In this document: in pieces, positions 35,736-46,516 of the stretch
Position numbering within the stretch: position 1 is the stretch's first letter
Layout: each line of letters starts with the position of its first letter
Assembly (NCBI GenBank): GCA_030435675.1
Contig: CM059621.1
Location: 13,392,001 to 13,456,000 of the forward strand
Direction: 5' to 3'
Length of the DNA stretch: 64,000 nt
Source: Steinernema hermaphroditum
Lineage: Eukaryota; Nematoda; Chromadorea; Rhabditida; Steinernematidae
Program-made: the position numbers and the translations under genes
The notes under the pieces: generated by a model
The model's database searches: none
What the model saw: the letters and a program-made list of their open reading frames with translations, nothing else
What the model was told of the DNA's origin: nothing

Positions 35736-36357
35736 GAACACGATGGCTCACAACACTCAACCACGCGCGGCAAGCCAATGATGACTTTGGACGGTTTTGG
35801 CTACGTCCAGCATAAGCTGAACAGCGTGGGTGAGCAGCTCTGGCCGGGATGCAAATGACCTGGTACCGCTGAGAATTAGGAAGAGTACTGTGCTCCCGCC
35901 ACAATCGCCCTGAGGGGCACGCGCGAGAGTACGGTGCTATCGCTGTCCGGGCCCTGCGAAGTGCTTCGAGTGATGTTTTTTTTTTTTCAAAAAAATGTGC
36001 TCTGAATTTGTGAAAACTGGCGACTCTATTCTATTCTCCGACTATTCATTGTTTTAATTCCACCCATTTTTGAGATTTGGAATATTGAATTCGGGTAAGG
36101 TGATTCCTCGAAACTGGTTACAGTAGGTACAGTAATCTTGGCGCGATCCGCGCTGCGCAATGCTTTATCTCAATGCTCCGCGACTCCCAGCCTCTCATTT
36201 TGTCTTCACAATTTGCACTATTTCAGACAGCTTCCAGAATGTTCGAAATCAGACAGACACGTCTGCAAAACCGCATAAAAGGAACGATGAACCAGTCCAG
36301 ATTCAGTTCTCCGTCGCGGAGTATCTCAACCAGCCAGTCGGTCGCCCGAAGCCAACG

Positions 36358-37674
36358 ATGAGCAGCTACGCCACGCAAGGAGCCTATTTCCCGAAGCAGT
36401 ACGTCCGCAGTGTGTACTTCGCGCCGCAACCTGCTCCGCAACCCGCCGTTCAAGTCGTTCCCGTGCTCAACGCTCCTGCGGAGCAGCAGCAGGTCGCAGC
36501 CGCGCCCGTCATGCTTCCTGGACAGGGACACGTCGCTACTGGTCAACCCGTGAACAACGGCTTCTACGCCCAGCAGCAGGTGGTTGCTCCGCGTCAGTCG
36601 ATGCCTCCTGTTTATCAGCAGGTTCGTCCTTCTCAATTTCTCACTCTGTAACGGTTATCGTTTCCAGGCTCCTATTCCGGTGGTGCAAGTTAGTCAGCAG
36701 CCCGCTGTTCAGCTCCCTGCTTCCCCGTCTCCCGCTCCGAAGCCTGAGAACGTTCCCGTCTACTCGTTCTACGCCATGAACGCTCCCTACCAGCAGCGCT
36801 CCACTCAGCGTGTGCCTTCCAGCTACCAGTTCGAGAATTCTGCACCTACGCCGCGTCAAGTTGCCGAGGCCGCTGAAACTGCGAACGCTGCGTGCCATGC
36901 TGCCCGGCAGCAGGCTCAGCTCCAGCTTGAGGAAGCCAAGGTGGCTTACCAGCAGGCTCTCAACAATCTTACGTAAGAAATTTCTTCTCCTCACTCATTC
37001 ATGGCTTTTTGCTACAGCAGCCTCGGTGCTTCAGCTCCGTCTGTTGCAGAGATGCAAGCGTATCAACGTGAGCAGGAGCTTTTGTTCCAGCAGCAGGCCG
37101 CCCTCGCCGCCGCTCCCCAGACCCACTTTAACCCTGTCCCGGCTGCTCCAGCTCAGGTCCCCATTGCCGCCGCTGCAGAGACGCCCGTCGAGCCCGTTCG
37201 TTCCAGTTATGGATACGAGCAGAACTCCGGATCCAACTTTGGTCGACTCCAAAAGACTATGGCCGAGAGCATGTACTACGGACTTCCAAACAACATGATG
37301 GCTGCCTATGGAGCTCCCACTCGTAACTGCAGTCGCGCCCGCTCTCGTACTCCCAGTCGTGCTCCTTCGCGCCAACAGAGCCAGCAAAGCCTCCGTAATG
37401 GAAGCCGTTTTGGAGGTGCCATTTGTCGCAGCGATTCGACCACTACCGCCATCGCCAGTGAACCCACTCCCAAGGTGCGTATTCTATCACATCGTCCAGC
37501 GATTATTGTGTGTTTCAGGTTGCTACCTACAAGATCGCCTCTCCCCCTGTGGCAGTCTCTCCTCGTAGTGAAGAGCAATCTTGCCGTCCGGCCGCTCCTG
37601 CTTTCTCCGAGTACCACTTCGACTGCCTGCGTGGTAAATACGCTTTCGAGAAGGCCTGTGGGGGACACATCTAA
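36358..37674 (+). CDS. Pro/Gln/Ala-rich protein, unrecognised
   Basis: Four exons (36358-36621, 36668-36972, 37018-37474, 37519-37674) join in frame to 393 residues. The N-terminal part is rich in Gln, Pro, Val and Ala (QPAPQPAVQVVPVL). A central helix-prone stretch (PRQVAEAAETANAACHAARQ, then QLQLEEAKVAYQQAL) follows. After it come Arg/Ser repeats (SRARSRTPSRAPSRQQSQQS) and a conserved-looking end with two Cys (YHFDCLRGKYAFEKACGG). There is no signal peptide or membrane segment. The start is uncertain: the frame is open upstream to an acceptor at 36227, and another frame with its own ATG (36239) ends by overlapping this ATG. Function not assigned. Confidence 0.65.
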
Positions 37675-38076
37675 GAAAGAATAACGCGCCCCGCTTCTCT
37701 GTATTGTTAGCCATGTGTCATAAATGGTTTGTTCTTTTGTGGTAATCTCGGGAATGCAAGGTTCGAACAGTTGGACAACGAAATGCTGTAAACCAAGTTT
37801 AATCAGGATTCCGATGAGCTCATCACCGCTGATTTGAAACATCTCGGCAGAGGACAAATAAACGACTAGCCTCGCTTCGCCACTCCGACCGGTCTCACCT
37901 TCATACATCCCGAGAATAACTCTTCTGTTTTTACTACACACTTCTGGCCATATGGGAACACTGCTTCTCTTCAACTGTTGTCAGTTTGAGAGGTGTTGTG
38001 CAGAAATTCGTATTTATTCTAAATTAATAGAGCTATGGCGAGTACTCTCTAGAAAGCGTCTGCTATTGCTATCCCA

Positions 38077-38917
38077 CTATTGCTGGAAGACGTGACAAGT
38101 AACATTAGCGTTACTGCCCGAGCAATAGCTGAGGAGACGTGTTGCGAATTTGTATTTCTGATGGCGAAGGGTGCACCAGGCAACGTATTCTCCCGAAGAG
38201 TCGCCGTGCAGACGTTTGTTGAGAGCTTCCATGCTGAGCTGGACGTCTTCGTCGAGGGACTAAACTCTTTTTAGTTCATTGTGTTGGGAGCGAAAGACCC
38301 ACCTCTTCGATTGCTTCACGGAGACTTGGGTTGTTACAGTCCTTCTTGGTCTCGTCGGTGTAAACGGGAGTGTCGATGGCCTCACGCTTCTTACGTCCAC
38401 AGCCACATCCGCCTCCGCATCCGCCTCCGCCTCCTCCGCATCCGCCACCACCTCCTCCGCATCCTCCACCGCCTCCTCCGCATCCACCACCGCATCCACC
38501 GCCACCGCCTCCGCAACCTCCACCGCCTCCTCCGCATCCGCCACCACCTCCTCCGCATCCTCCACCGCCTCCTCCGCATCCACCACCGCATCCACCGCCA
38601 CCGCCTCCACAGCCTCCACCGCATCCACCGCCACCGCCTCCACAGCCTCCACCTCCGCCTCCACAGCCACCTCCACAGCCACCTCCGCCGCCTCCGCAGC
38701 CTCCACCGCCGCCGCATCCGCCGCCACCTCCACAGCCGCCACCTCCGCCTCCGCAGCCTCCACCACAACCGCCACCGCCACCACAACCGCCTCCTCCACC
38801 ACAGCCACATCCTCCGCCACCACCTCCGCCGAGTCCGCCGAGGCCTCCGAAGAAGAGGGCCTCGCTCAGAGGAATCGCTACAGCGACCAAAGCGACAATT
38901 AGAAGCTTCGAAGTCAT
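38077..38917 (-). CDS. ground-like (GRL) secreted protein 1
   Basis: Exons 38917-38303 and 38259-38077 give 265 residues. A signal peptide (LLIVALVAVAIPLSEA) precedes about 150 residues of Gly/Cys low complexity ([12 protein letters not shown] units). Then come CGRKKREA, a proprotein-convertase-type cleavage site, and the ground-like domain: CNNPSLREAIEE, then after the intron a segment with WC, YC and a CHVFQQ end. GRL proteins are hedgehog-related secreted factors of nematodes, often expressed in epidermal or glial cells; the Gly arm suggests matrix assembly. The 43-base phase-0 intron is at the same place as in the five paralogues nearby. Confidence 0.9.
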
Positions 38918-38952
38918 TCGACTGCGCTGATTTTGGGGTCGACAAAAGACCT

Positions 38953-38958
38953 TTTATA
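38953..38958 (-). promoter_or_regulatory. TATA-like box of GRL gene 1
   Basis: TATAAA on the minus strand, 36-41 bases before the ATG at 38917. A similar placement is seen in five of the six GRL genes. Confidence 0.55.
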
Positions 38959-39145
38959 TCGTTATCGATACAGTTTGGTTACCAGTTTTGATAGTATATC
39001 CTTTATCCGTGGCGCCTCCCTTTACAAAACTTGATTCTTACGTTTCGCCGTGTGGATAAAGATTTACTCATAGCCATACATATTGCCTCATAATATTAAG
39101 GATTGCATCTCAGAGCCCTCAGTGCGAGTTGACCTTCACAGGAGG

Positions 39146-40120
39146 TCACATTTCGAACACGAAACAGGCAACCATTCCGTTGTTGTGTGCGCAGAGACTC
39201 ATGAGGCGCGACTTGTAGCTGAACGCCTTGCCCTTCGTCGAGCACACGACGAGGTAGTTGGTGAGGCACTCGGCGTTGAGGTTGTCGCGGATTCGGTACA
39301 TCGAGGTTTCAACGTCGGAAGAGATTCGCTGTAATTAAGGAGTTAATCTGTCGTCTGAGCGGAACCGGTTCCGCGGGAAGACGACGCGTCGAGCGCATGA
39401 TCCGTCGGGAAATTCCTTTTGGCTATAGAAACAATGGATCTTTCACGCGATGTTTGTTGCTTGGGGCTTGTTTTTTGGCGGATTAAGAGGCTTGCGTGGA
39501 TTTCATAGATGTTCAGTTATGCGGCATTTCACTTCGGATTGACCTCCACGCACTGAAATGAATTTCCCCAACTCCGTTCGTTTTGACAAGAACCAGTTCA
39601 GGGTGGCTGACCTTTCCGGCTGACCCGTCTGGCGTTCCAGCATTGATGTCAGTTTATCTTATACTTTATCTCTGTCATTTGGCTCTATTACGAGGGTGTG
39701 CTGTTGCAAGATTAACCGTTGACTTGAGCAAAAATATCAAAAACGCGAAGCCGCGTAACGGCCCACCGAAATTGAGGCTTCCTCCCAATCACTCACCTTC
39801 CTCAGAATGCTCTGAACCCTCGGATTATTGCACGTTGAAAGCATCGGACTGGTTTCCAGAGGCTTCGGCTCCGCCTGTCTCTTCTGCCTCAAGTACTGCT
39901 TCGTCTCCTCGCTGATTCCATAGAGAACCGCTCGTCTCTTCCGTCCTGCGGAGGGTGTAGCCGGGGCACAAGGCGCGCAGCAGCCACCTCCACCGGCACT
40001 TGGACTCGTCTGGGGCTTGCCGGTGTTTACAATGCTTGGAGTGGCGACGATGCTTGGAGTGGCCACTGAATAGCAAACGAAGACGAGCAGAAATACGAAC
40101 AGCACTTCTTTGACTCCCAT
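39146..40120 (-). CDS. ground-like (GRL) secreted protein 2, short-arm type
   Basis: Exons 40120-39797 and 39328-39146 give 168 residues. The signal peptide (VLFVFLLVFVCYSVA) is followed by a short arm with GGGGCCAPCAPATP instead of a long Gly/Cys repeat. A basic site AGRKRRAV follows, with a second one at LRQKRQAE. The domain starts CNNPRVQSILRK and, after a 468-base intron, continues with VC, LC and ends CFVFEM. The intron position matches the paralogues but is ten times longer. It is the most diverged member of the cluster. Confidence 0.85.
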
Positions 40121-40149
40121 TTTTCACTGCGAGGAGCTGATTTCACCAG

Positions 40150-40155
40150 TTTATA
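40150..40155 (-). promoter_or_regulatory. TATA-like box of GRL gene 2
   Basis: TATAAA on the minus strand, 30-35 bases before the ATG at 40120, implying a very short 5' leader. Confidence 0.55.
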
Positions 40156-40328
40156 TCTTGGCCCTTATCTGATCGAGAGCGAAAACGATACGCGCATCTT
40201 TTGGAACGTGTAAACATCCTGGATAACGTGAGATGGAGCCTCGATAGAGAGCGCGAATGCTTCGGTTTCACAATCAAAACATTCTTGAGCTCAAACTTCC
40301 AAAACATTTATCTCACAACTTGTGTCCG

Positions 40329-41791
40329 TTAATTCGGCACTTCCGTCTCCGTCGCCGGCGACTTCAACTTTCTGCCCGACCGCGTCAGCTGTGTCTTCAT
40401 CAATTTCTCATGAGCCCGGAAGGGAGAAGCCATCTTGGTACGGTCCCATTCGAACGGTTCCGCGAGATCCACTCGTTCCGTCGTCACCAGACTGTCCATC
40501 AGCTCGCGGAGCTTACCGTACTGCGGCTCCTCGAGGACGCCGATGGAGTCGATGATTTCCGGCAAGTAGAGGAAGCAGGTGGGCACTCCGTGGATGTAAC
40601 GCTGCGGCTCCTTGAAGAACTTCGCCTTCATCTCGCCACACTTGTTCTCGTTCGACTCGTTCGTCCACGGCAGAATGTCGGGAATGAAGAACTCGAGGCA
40701 CTGAAAAGAGAGGTCACCAGGGCCACTGGAAGGCGACTTGCCATGTAAAGCCAGGACTCGAGATCGTCTCGCCGACACTGTACCTTTCCGCGATGACTCG
40801 CCCGCGACGCGTAGGCGAGAGTGCCGAGGAACTTGTACTTCGAGCTCTCCGGCATGTTCTTCGCGTCGGTCACGTAGATGCAGGCCATCCCGAGGTCAAC
40901 GAGGAAGACCCTGTTTTTCTCTGTGTTGCGTCCCACGACGAAGTTGGCCGGCTTGATGTCGCGGTGCATGATGCCGAGTCGGTGCAGTTCCCAGATGCCT
41001 TCGAACGTCTCGATGCAGAGGCGGATCGCCGTTTGTAATCTGAAGCCACGTGATCCAGCTCTGGAACGGTGCCCGTACCCGATTTCGTTTGTTTTGAGAA
41101 GTGACTCTATTGAAGGTCCTGTGAAAGTCATGATGAAGTAGCTGTAGGGTCCTTTGATGCCCGAGTCATGCATGTAGAGCAGATGTGCCACATTCTCCGG
41201 GTGCGTCTTCTTCTCCACCCTGATCATGCCGTACGCTTTGATCTCCATCTAAAAAGACCGCTTATCAAGAAGACCGGCTTCTCCGAAGGTCACCTTCAGT
41301 CGACTTAACTCCTTCCTTGACTTCTCGACCCTCAGCTCCGTCTTCATTGCGAAGGAACGGCCAGCTTCGTCGCGTACCTCGTAAACGTCGCCAAAGCCCC
41401 CGGAGCCGAGGACTCCGACCACCTCGTACTTGTTTTTTCCTCGCACCACCGTTCCCTTCCCGATCTTATTCGATTCGCGCTCGTGAGAGCCTCTGTCGCC
41501 CAGCTCCGGCCTCCTCTTCCGGTTAGTCTTCCTCTTCGTCTTTCGATTGGACGACCTTTTCTCGTCCTTCTTCGACTCTTCACGGTCGGAAAGCGTCCCC
41601 ACCGCGTTGAAATGATCATGCTTGCGTCGACCTGAGGACCACAATATTAGCTTTTGTGTCAACGGTACTAACTTACTTGAAGCTTTATTCGGGCTCCGTC
41701 GTCGATTTTTACCCTGGTGTATCGGAAAATTCTTAGTCCTACGGTGTCTCTGCGGTTTCCGCACCGAAGTCTTCCCACGACTCGTCGTCAT
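40329..41791 (-). CDS. CK1/TTBK-like protein kinase
   Basis: Exons 41791-41677, 41631-41294, 41248-40742 and 40700-40329 join to 443 residues. A basic, Arg/Lys-rich N-terminal region of about 100 residues precedes the kinase domain: glycine loop GSGGFGDVYEV, lysine in FAMKTE, catalytic loop HRDIKPANFV, and metal-binding triad DLG (VFLVDLGMA) instead of DFG. DDLESWLYM is followed by the PW of the CK1/tau-tubulin-kinase group. Such kinases are greatly expanded in nematodes, many expressed in the male germ line; that role is only a possibility here. The last intron (40741-40701) begins with GC and is needed for the DDLESWLYM-CLEFF join. The first intron has no in-frame stop, so retention is possible. 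The start codon is the first plausible one; the frame is open further upstream. Confidence 0.85.
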
Positions 41792-42117
41792 CGTTGGAGT
41801 CTCTCCGGACTGAACGTCCAAAGACCGACCTGACGGTACTCTTAAAAGTGAACGAAATGATTCTGACGGGGAATGATGACGTCTGCACAGCGTCCAGAGA
41901 CATGTCTGACTTGGAATATGTCTGCAAATTGAGACGTGTCGAAGAACGGTACTGAACGACGGCCGACGAACCGCAATCCAGACGACAGTCGAATTAAACA
42001 GATCGTGTTCAATGGTTTCCAAATCATATTTGTGTAGACCACGCCCGTCCAGACAGTTCTGTTTCTCACCGGTTCAGATAATCCTCCACTTCCCATTCCT
42101 ATGTAGTGCGCAAGACA

Positions 42118-42123
42118 TATAAA
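42118..42123 (+). promoter_or_regulatory. TATA-like box of GRL gene 3
   Basis: TATAAA 38-43 bases before the ATG at 42161. The sequence from here to the ATG (CGCCGCCACTCCTCAG, then CATCTTCTGAG) is almost identical to that of GRL gene 4. Confidence 0.6.
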
Positions 42124-42160
42124 CGCGCCGCCACTCCTCAGTCCACCACCATCTTCTGAG

Positions 42161-42760
42161 ATGTTTGCTTCGGTCCTTCTTCTTGTCTTCTTGGCCTCGT
42201 CGGCCTCAGCAATCTTCTTTCCTCCGGCGCCTGCACCCCCACCGCCAGCGATGGGTGGAGGATGCTGCTGCTGCCCTCCACCAGCTCCTCCTCCGATGTG
42301 TGGCTGTGGAGGCGGCGGAGGAGGGTGTGGAGGAGGAGGCGGCGGCTGTGGAGGTGGCTGTGGAGGCGGCTGTGCTCCTCCCCCACCTCCACCAGCACCT
42401 ATGTGCGGATGTGGCGGCGGAGGCGGAGGAGGAGGCTGTGGAGGAGGCTGCGGATGTGGAAGAAAGAAGAGATCCACCATAAACGAGCTCAAATGTTCGG
42501 ATGAAACCTTGAAGAAGATCATCGGAGAAGTGAGCGTGACCCTAAAACCTCTTCTAAACCTTCCCTAGAGCTTCGACAAGGATGCCAGAGAAACAGCGAA
42601 GAAGTTGAACGACAAACTAATTGCGCACACCAAGAACTCGAAGAAGAAGTACCTCTCTTTCTGCGCTCCCAATGAGGATGGGAACGTGATTCTGGAGGAT
42701 CCGCTCGAGTTGTGCACCCACTCCAACACGAAGGTCGTCTGCCACGTCTTCGAGGCATAG
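42161..42760 (+). CDS. ground-like (GRL) secreted protein 3
   Basis: Exons 42161-42529 and 42569-42760 give 186 residues. The signal peptide ([14 protein letters not shown]) is followed by [17 protein letters not shown], a Cys/Gly/Pro arm of moderate length, the basic site CGRKKRST and the GRL domain with [18 protein letters not shown] and a VCHVFEA end. Signal, proline stretch, promoter and intron are shared with the gene at 43700, so the two are a recent tandem duplicate differing mostly in arm length. The intron is only 39 bases. Confidence 0.9.
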
Positions 42761-43530
42761 GAAGTGTGAATATAGAGATGCATTGTAGATGATTTCTATT
42801 TTATTTAAGTATTTTCTTACATAAATGTAGTGAATTGAGATGACAAGTCGAAAGACTAAACAAAAATGCAACGGTATTACAAGACATAAAACGAACAGAA
42901 CACCACCATACCTACTTATCGAAGCACTCAACCTTTAAACTTCAAGTCAACTGAAGTAGTGATAAAGATATCACAGCCCTGTGGACGTCAAGATTGGGAC
43001 TCATATTATCCAGTAATTCGGTTTAATGCCAGTAAATGCCAGGAAAGCCTAACTGCCCCAGAGGCATAACGTGAAGTGTCAGTGTGGTTGATTGTGAAAC
43101 GCGTTTCATCTGTAGTCGGCTTCGTTCCTCCTTTGGTACTCACTGTCTGAAATCGACCGATCCGCGAATGGTCGCTCCCACACTCAAATCAACAGACCCG
43201 TCTATACAGTGCGTGGAAAGAAAAAAAGCGATTTTCTAGACATGTCTACAAAGTGAAACCCGACTCTGCGTCTGGTCCATTCATAAACCACGCACTTTGT
43301 AGACCTTCTTGATCGTCGCTTCTCTGGAACAGCTTGTATATCGCGATATTTGTATAGTTCAAAGTGGCCATTATTAAGTAGCAAGATAACAGATGGTAAC
43401 ATACAGTTCCAAGCTATCGTCAGCAAACGACGCCGAACGAAGGAGTCCAATATACTGACAAAAAAACAGGCATTCAATATAAATGCAACAAGCGCAGATG
43501 TCAAACGTTATCCTGTTCGCCAGTCAGAAC

Positions 43531-43649
43531 GCCTAATTAGGCAGCACAAGCGTGCGCACCGAAGTTTGAAATCGCATTTGCCTAATCCATTCCTGTAGAG
43601 ACTGTTCCGAACAGACACTGGTTCTGCTAATCCCACAGACCCTAATTAG
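43531..43649. promoter_or_regulatory. paired TAATTAG motifs upstream of GRL gene 4
   Basis: A 12-base palindrome GCCTAATTAGGC (43531-43542) and a second TAATTAG (43643-43649) lie within 170 bases of the start codon. TAATTA cores are typical homeodomain-binding sites; a role in this promoter is inferred. Confidence 0.35.
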
Positions 43650-43657
43650 CGCATCCC

Positions 43658-43663
43658 TTAAAA
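43658..43663 (+). promoter_or_regulatory. TATA-variant box of GRL gene 4
   Basis: TTAAAA 37-42 bases before the ATG at 43700, at the same position as the TATAAA of GRL gene 3 in an otherwise near-identical leader. Confidence 0.4.
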
Positions 43664-43699
43664 GCGCCGCCACTCCTCAGCCCACCATCATCTTCTGAG

Positions 43700-44798
43700 A
43701 TGTTCTCTTCAGTCGTTCTTCTCATCTTCTTGGCCTCGTCGGCCTCAGCAATCTTCTTTCCTCCGGCGCCTGCCCCTCCACCGCCAGCGATGGGTGGAGG
43801 ATGCTGCTGCCCTCCACCGGCTCCTCCTCCGATGTGTTGTGCTCCTCCGGCGCCTCCCCCAGCTCCTATGTGTGGCGGAGGAGGCGGCGGCTGTGGTGGA
43901 GGCTGTGGCGGTGGAGGAGGAGGAGGCTGTGGTGGAGGTTGTGGTGGCGGCTGTGGAGGAGGCTGTGGCGGTGGAGGAGGAGGCTGTGGTGGAGGCGGAG
44001 GAGGCGGCTGCGGAGGAGGCTGTGGCGGTGGAGGAGGAGGAGGCTGTGGAGGAGGCTGTGGCGGTGGAGGAGGCGGCTGTGGAGGAGGCTGTGGCGGTGG
44101 AGGAGGAGGCTGTGGTGGAGGCGGAGGAGGCGGCTGTGGAGGAGGCTGTGGCGGTGGAGGAGGAGGCTGTGGTGGAGGCGGAGGAGGCGGCTGCGGAGGA
44201 GGCTGTGGCGGTGGAGGAGGAGGAGGCTGTGGAGGAGGCTGTGGCGGTGGAGGAGGCGGCTGTGGAGGAGGCTGTGGCGGTGGAGGAGGAGGCTGTGGTG
44301 GCGGCTGTGGCGGTGGAGGAGGAGGCTGTGGTGGCGGCTGTGCTCCTCCAGCACCTCCCCCAGCTCCTATGTGCGGCTGTGGTGGCGGCGGTGGAGGCGG
44401 AGGAGGTTGCGGTGGAGGCGGAGGAGGTTGCGGTGGAGGTGGCGGAGGGTGTGGTGGAGGTGGCGGAGGGTGTGGTGGAGCTTGTGGTTGCGGTAGAAAG
44501 AAGAGAGAAGCCGGCTTCGAACTGCAGTGCTCCAATCCCAATATCAAGAAACTCATCGATGAGGTAGCTCAGTCTTCGTTTTCAATACACCGACTGAATG
44601 ATTCAGAGCTTCGACAAAGATAGTCGTATTACCGCCGAGAAACTCAAAACAAAGTTGGCCCTTTATGGCAGCGTAATCCGCAAGAAGTACTTCTCTTTCT
44701 GTGTGGATTCGGAGGACAACAGCGAAATCTTCACTGCTTCGGCCGAGCTCTGCAGTCACGAGAAGGACAGCATCACCTGCCACGTTTTCGTGATGTGA
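43700..44798 (+). CDS. ground-like (GRL) secreted protein 4, long Gly/Cys arm
   Basis: Exons 43700-44563 and 44607-44798 give 351 residues, the longest of the cluster. The same signal peptide and [15 protein letters not shown] start as GRL gene 3 are followed by roughly 200 residues of Gly/Cys repeats in which blocks such as GGCGGGCGGGGGGC recur in a higher-order pattern. A basic site CGRKKREA and the GRL domain follow (CSNPNIKKLIDE, FC, LC, TCHVFVM). The repeat DNA shows duplicated modules, so arm length probably varies between alleles. Long open frames on the opposite strand (poly-Pro) are by-products of this repeat. An AATAAA lies at 44850-44855. Confidence 0.9.
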
Positions 44799-45106
44799 AT
44801 AGAACGATCATGCGCTTGCTTATCCTAGATTTTATGTATTGAATAGATGAATAAATTTCTAGCCAGATGATGAACTACAATTTCATAGAACTACTAGAAC
44901 CTCTATGTACATGCAAAAGAATCGACAGCAGAGGAAAGCTTTGTCCTTGTTGTTGTTTTGCGGCTATTCCGAACAGGTTCAAAAATGGGTCAGCTAGTCC
45001 GGATGGAGGCAAAGCATGAATTGAATGAGGATTTTATTTTGTCCGATATATTCATGGAACCGTCCATACACGGCTTGGAGCTAACGTGAGTCAAGGCTAT
45101 GAATAT

Positions 45107-45697
45107 CTAAGCCTGAAAGACGTGGCAAGTGATCTGCTCGTTTCCATGGCTACAGTAGTTTTTCGAGTGGGTGAAGTACTTGTAGGCTTGGTTGGTCATA
45201 GTGCAGACGCCAATGTAGCGTTGCTGGGCGAGGTCGGGCTTGTGGAGGCGAGCGGAGAGCTTGCGGATCGAGGAACTGAGTTGGAAGGTCAGGCTCTGAA
45301 GTGTGTCGTCAGTGTAGTTCTGGAAATCCTACCGTACCTCTTCGATGGCCTCACGAAGGATGGGGTTGTGGCACTCTTCGCTGTCGATCTCGCCGGGGAG
45401 AGGAGCGGACAGGGTGACCGAGCGCTTCTTTCTTCCACAGCCTCCGCATCCTCCACAGCCTCCAGAGGAAGCTCCACCACCACAGCCTCCAGAAGGAGCT
45501 CCGCCGCCACAGCCTCCTCCACATCCTCCTCCGCAGCTGGGGGGAGGTGGAGGGGGAGCGCAGCAGCACGAAGAACCTGCAGACATCATCGGGGCCGCTG
45601 CCGCTGTAGCACCGCCGAGGCCGCCGAAGAAGAGGGCTTCAGTAGAATGGGCGAAGAGAAGACCGAGGAAAGCGAGAGTGGCGATTTTGAAGGCCAT
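45107..45697 (-). CDS. ground-like (GRL) secreted protein 5
   Basis: Exons 45697-45338 and 45295-45107 give 182 residues. The signal peptide (IATLAFLGLLFAHSTEA) is followed by LFFGGLGG as in GRL gene 1, an Ala/Pro/Cys segment and a short Gly/Cys/Ser arm. The basic site CGRKKRSV precedes the GRL domain (CHNPILREAIEE, VC, YC, TCHVFQA). The acceptor at 45296 was chosen over an earlier one because it puts SLT at the same place as SLD, SFD and SLT in the paralogues and gives the usual 42-base intron. Confidence 0.88.
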
Positions 45698-45817
45698 TCT
45701 GAAAGGAGACCCATAATCGGGTTACTGGGGAAGCTCGTACTTTTGATGCTTGGATTCGTAGAAGGCAAAGAGAGGAGAAGGCGAAGGCGTGATGTTGAAG
45801 GGGAGTTGGAGAAAGCT

Positions 45818-45823
45818 TTTATA
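45818..45823 (-). promoter_or_regulatory. TATA-like box of GRL gene 5
   Basis: TATAAA on the minus strand, but 121-126 bases before the ATG, farther than in the other cluster members; this gene may have a longer leader. Confidence 0.4.
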
Positions 45824-46516
45824 CGACGTTTCCAGGATGCCCTAAGGAGTCGCCATCATTCAAATGTGCCCGCATGTTTTGATCGATTGGGTCGCCGAGA
45901 AGAGAACAGAACAAGAGAGAAACACAAAAATTTCAACATCACTACCTTGTGACTGTCTCTCTTTTCTATGAATAAGCTGTTTGGGCACAGAGTATGGTGT
46001 GATCATATTGATTGAACTTCTTAAGACGTACCGTCATATCTTTAAGTCCAACCTGTAATAACTGCACCATTATTCTTAATCGTGAAAGAACATATCGCCG
46101 TTGGCGATGTTCTGTGATGGGCTAAATTGTTGTAAAACTACTAGTTGGTACTTTTAAATCCGGCATGAAGTAAGGCATGAGGTAACTGACCGATTACAAA
46201 TGGACCGCTTTCGTAGTGAGTCTCACAGATAGTTAAGAGAGTGGCCGGAATGATCCGTAAGGAGCGGTGCAGACAGTTCGGAATTAACGCTCCTCTAGCA
46301 CTGCGTCTTAGACCTAGATGTGTAGACCTAGATGGTTTCCCATCGAACATCGGCCCAAATCTACTAGTATAAAGGACGAATATCCACTAAGGAAGGATAA
46401 CACGAATCATATCAATTTACTATTGAATCACAGAGAAAAACACCCAAACACAACACGAATAAATTAGTAATAAATTAAGTCAACCCTGTCGTCGATTTGT
46501 CGTTTTTGGTTTGGCT

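Larger units (their letters stand above)
34989..36357. other. intergenic region with nested palindromes
   Basis: No gene was recognised. The region holds an interlocked set of inverted repeats (35166-35549) and a perfect 21-base hairpin (35665-35735). Bases 36227-36357 lie after a possible acceptor and read in frame with the next gene, so they may be its 5' UTR or extra coding sequence. Confidence 0.5.

Noticed and set aside
38276..38917. CRISPR-like regular repeats in the GRL arms
   Set aside because: Units are short coding Gly/Cys triplet runs without spacers; this is a eukaryotic gene cluster.
43642..44556. 304-codon poly-Pro open frame on the minus strand (and similar frames opposite the other GRL genes)
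   Set aside because: It mirrors the Gly/Cys minisatellite of GRL gene 4; it has no signal peptide or splice logic of its own, and the same pattern appears opposite every Gly-rich arm.
45086..45952. 288-codon plus-strand open frame
   Set aside because: Runs antisense through GRL gene 5 and its promoter; its low-complexity middle is the reverse of the Gly/Cys/Ser arm.
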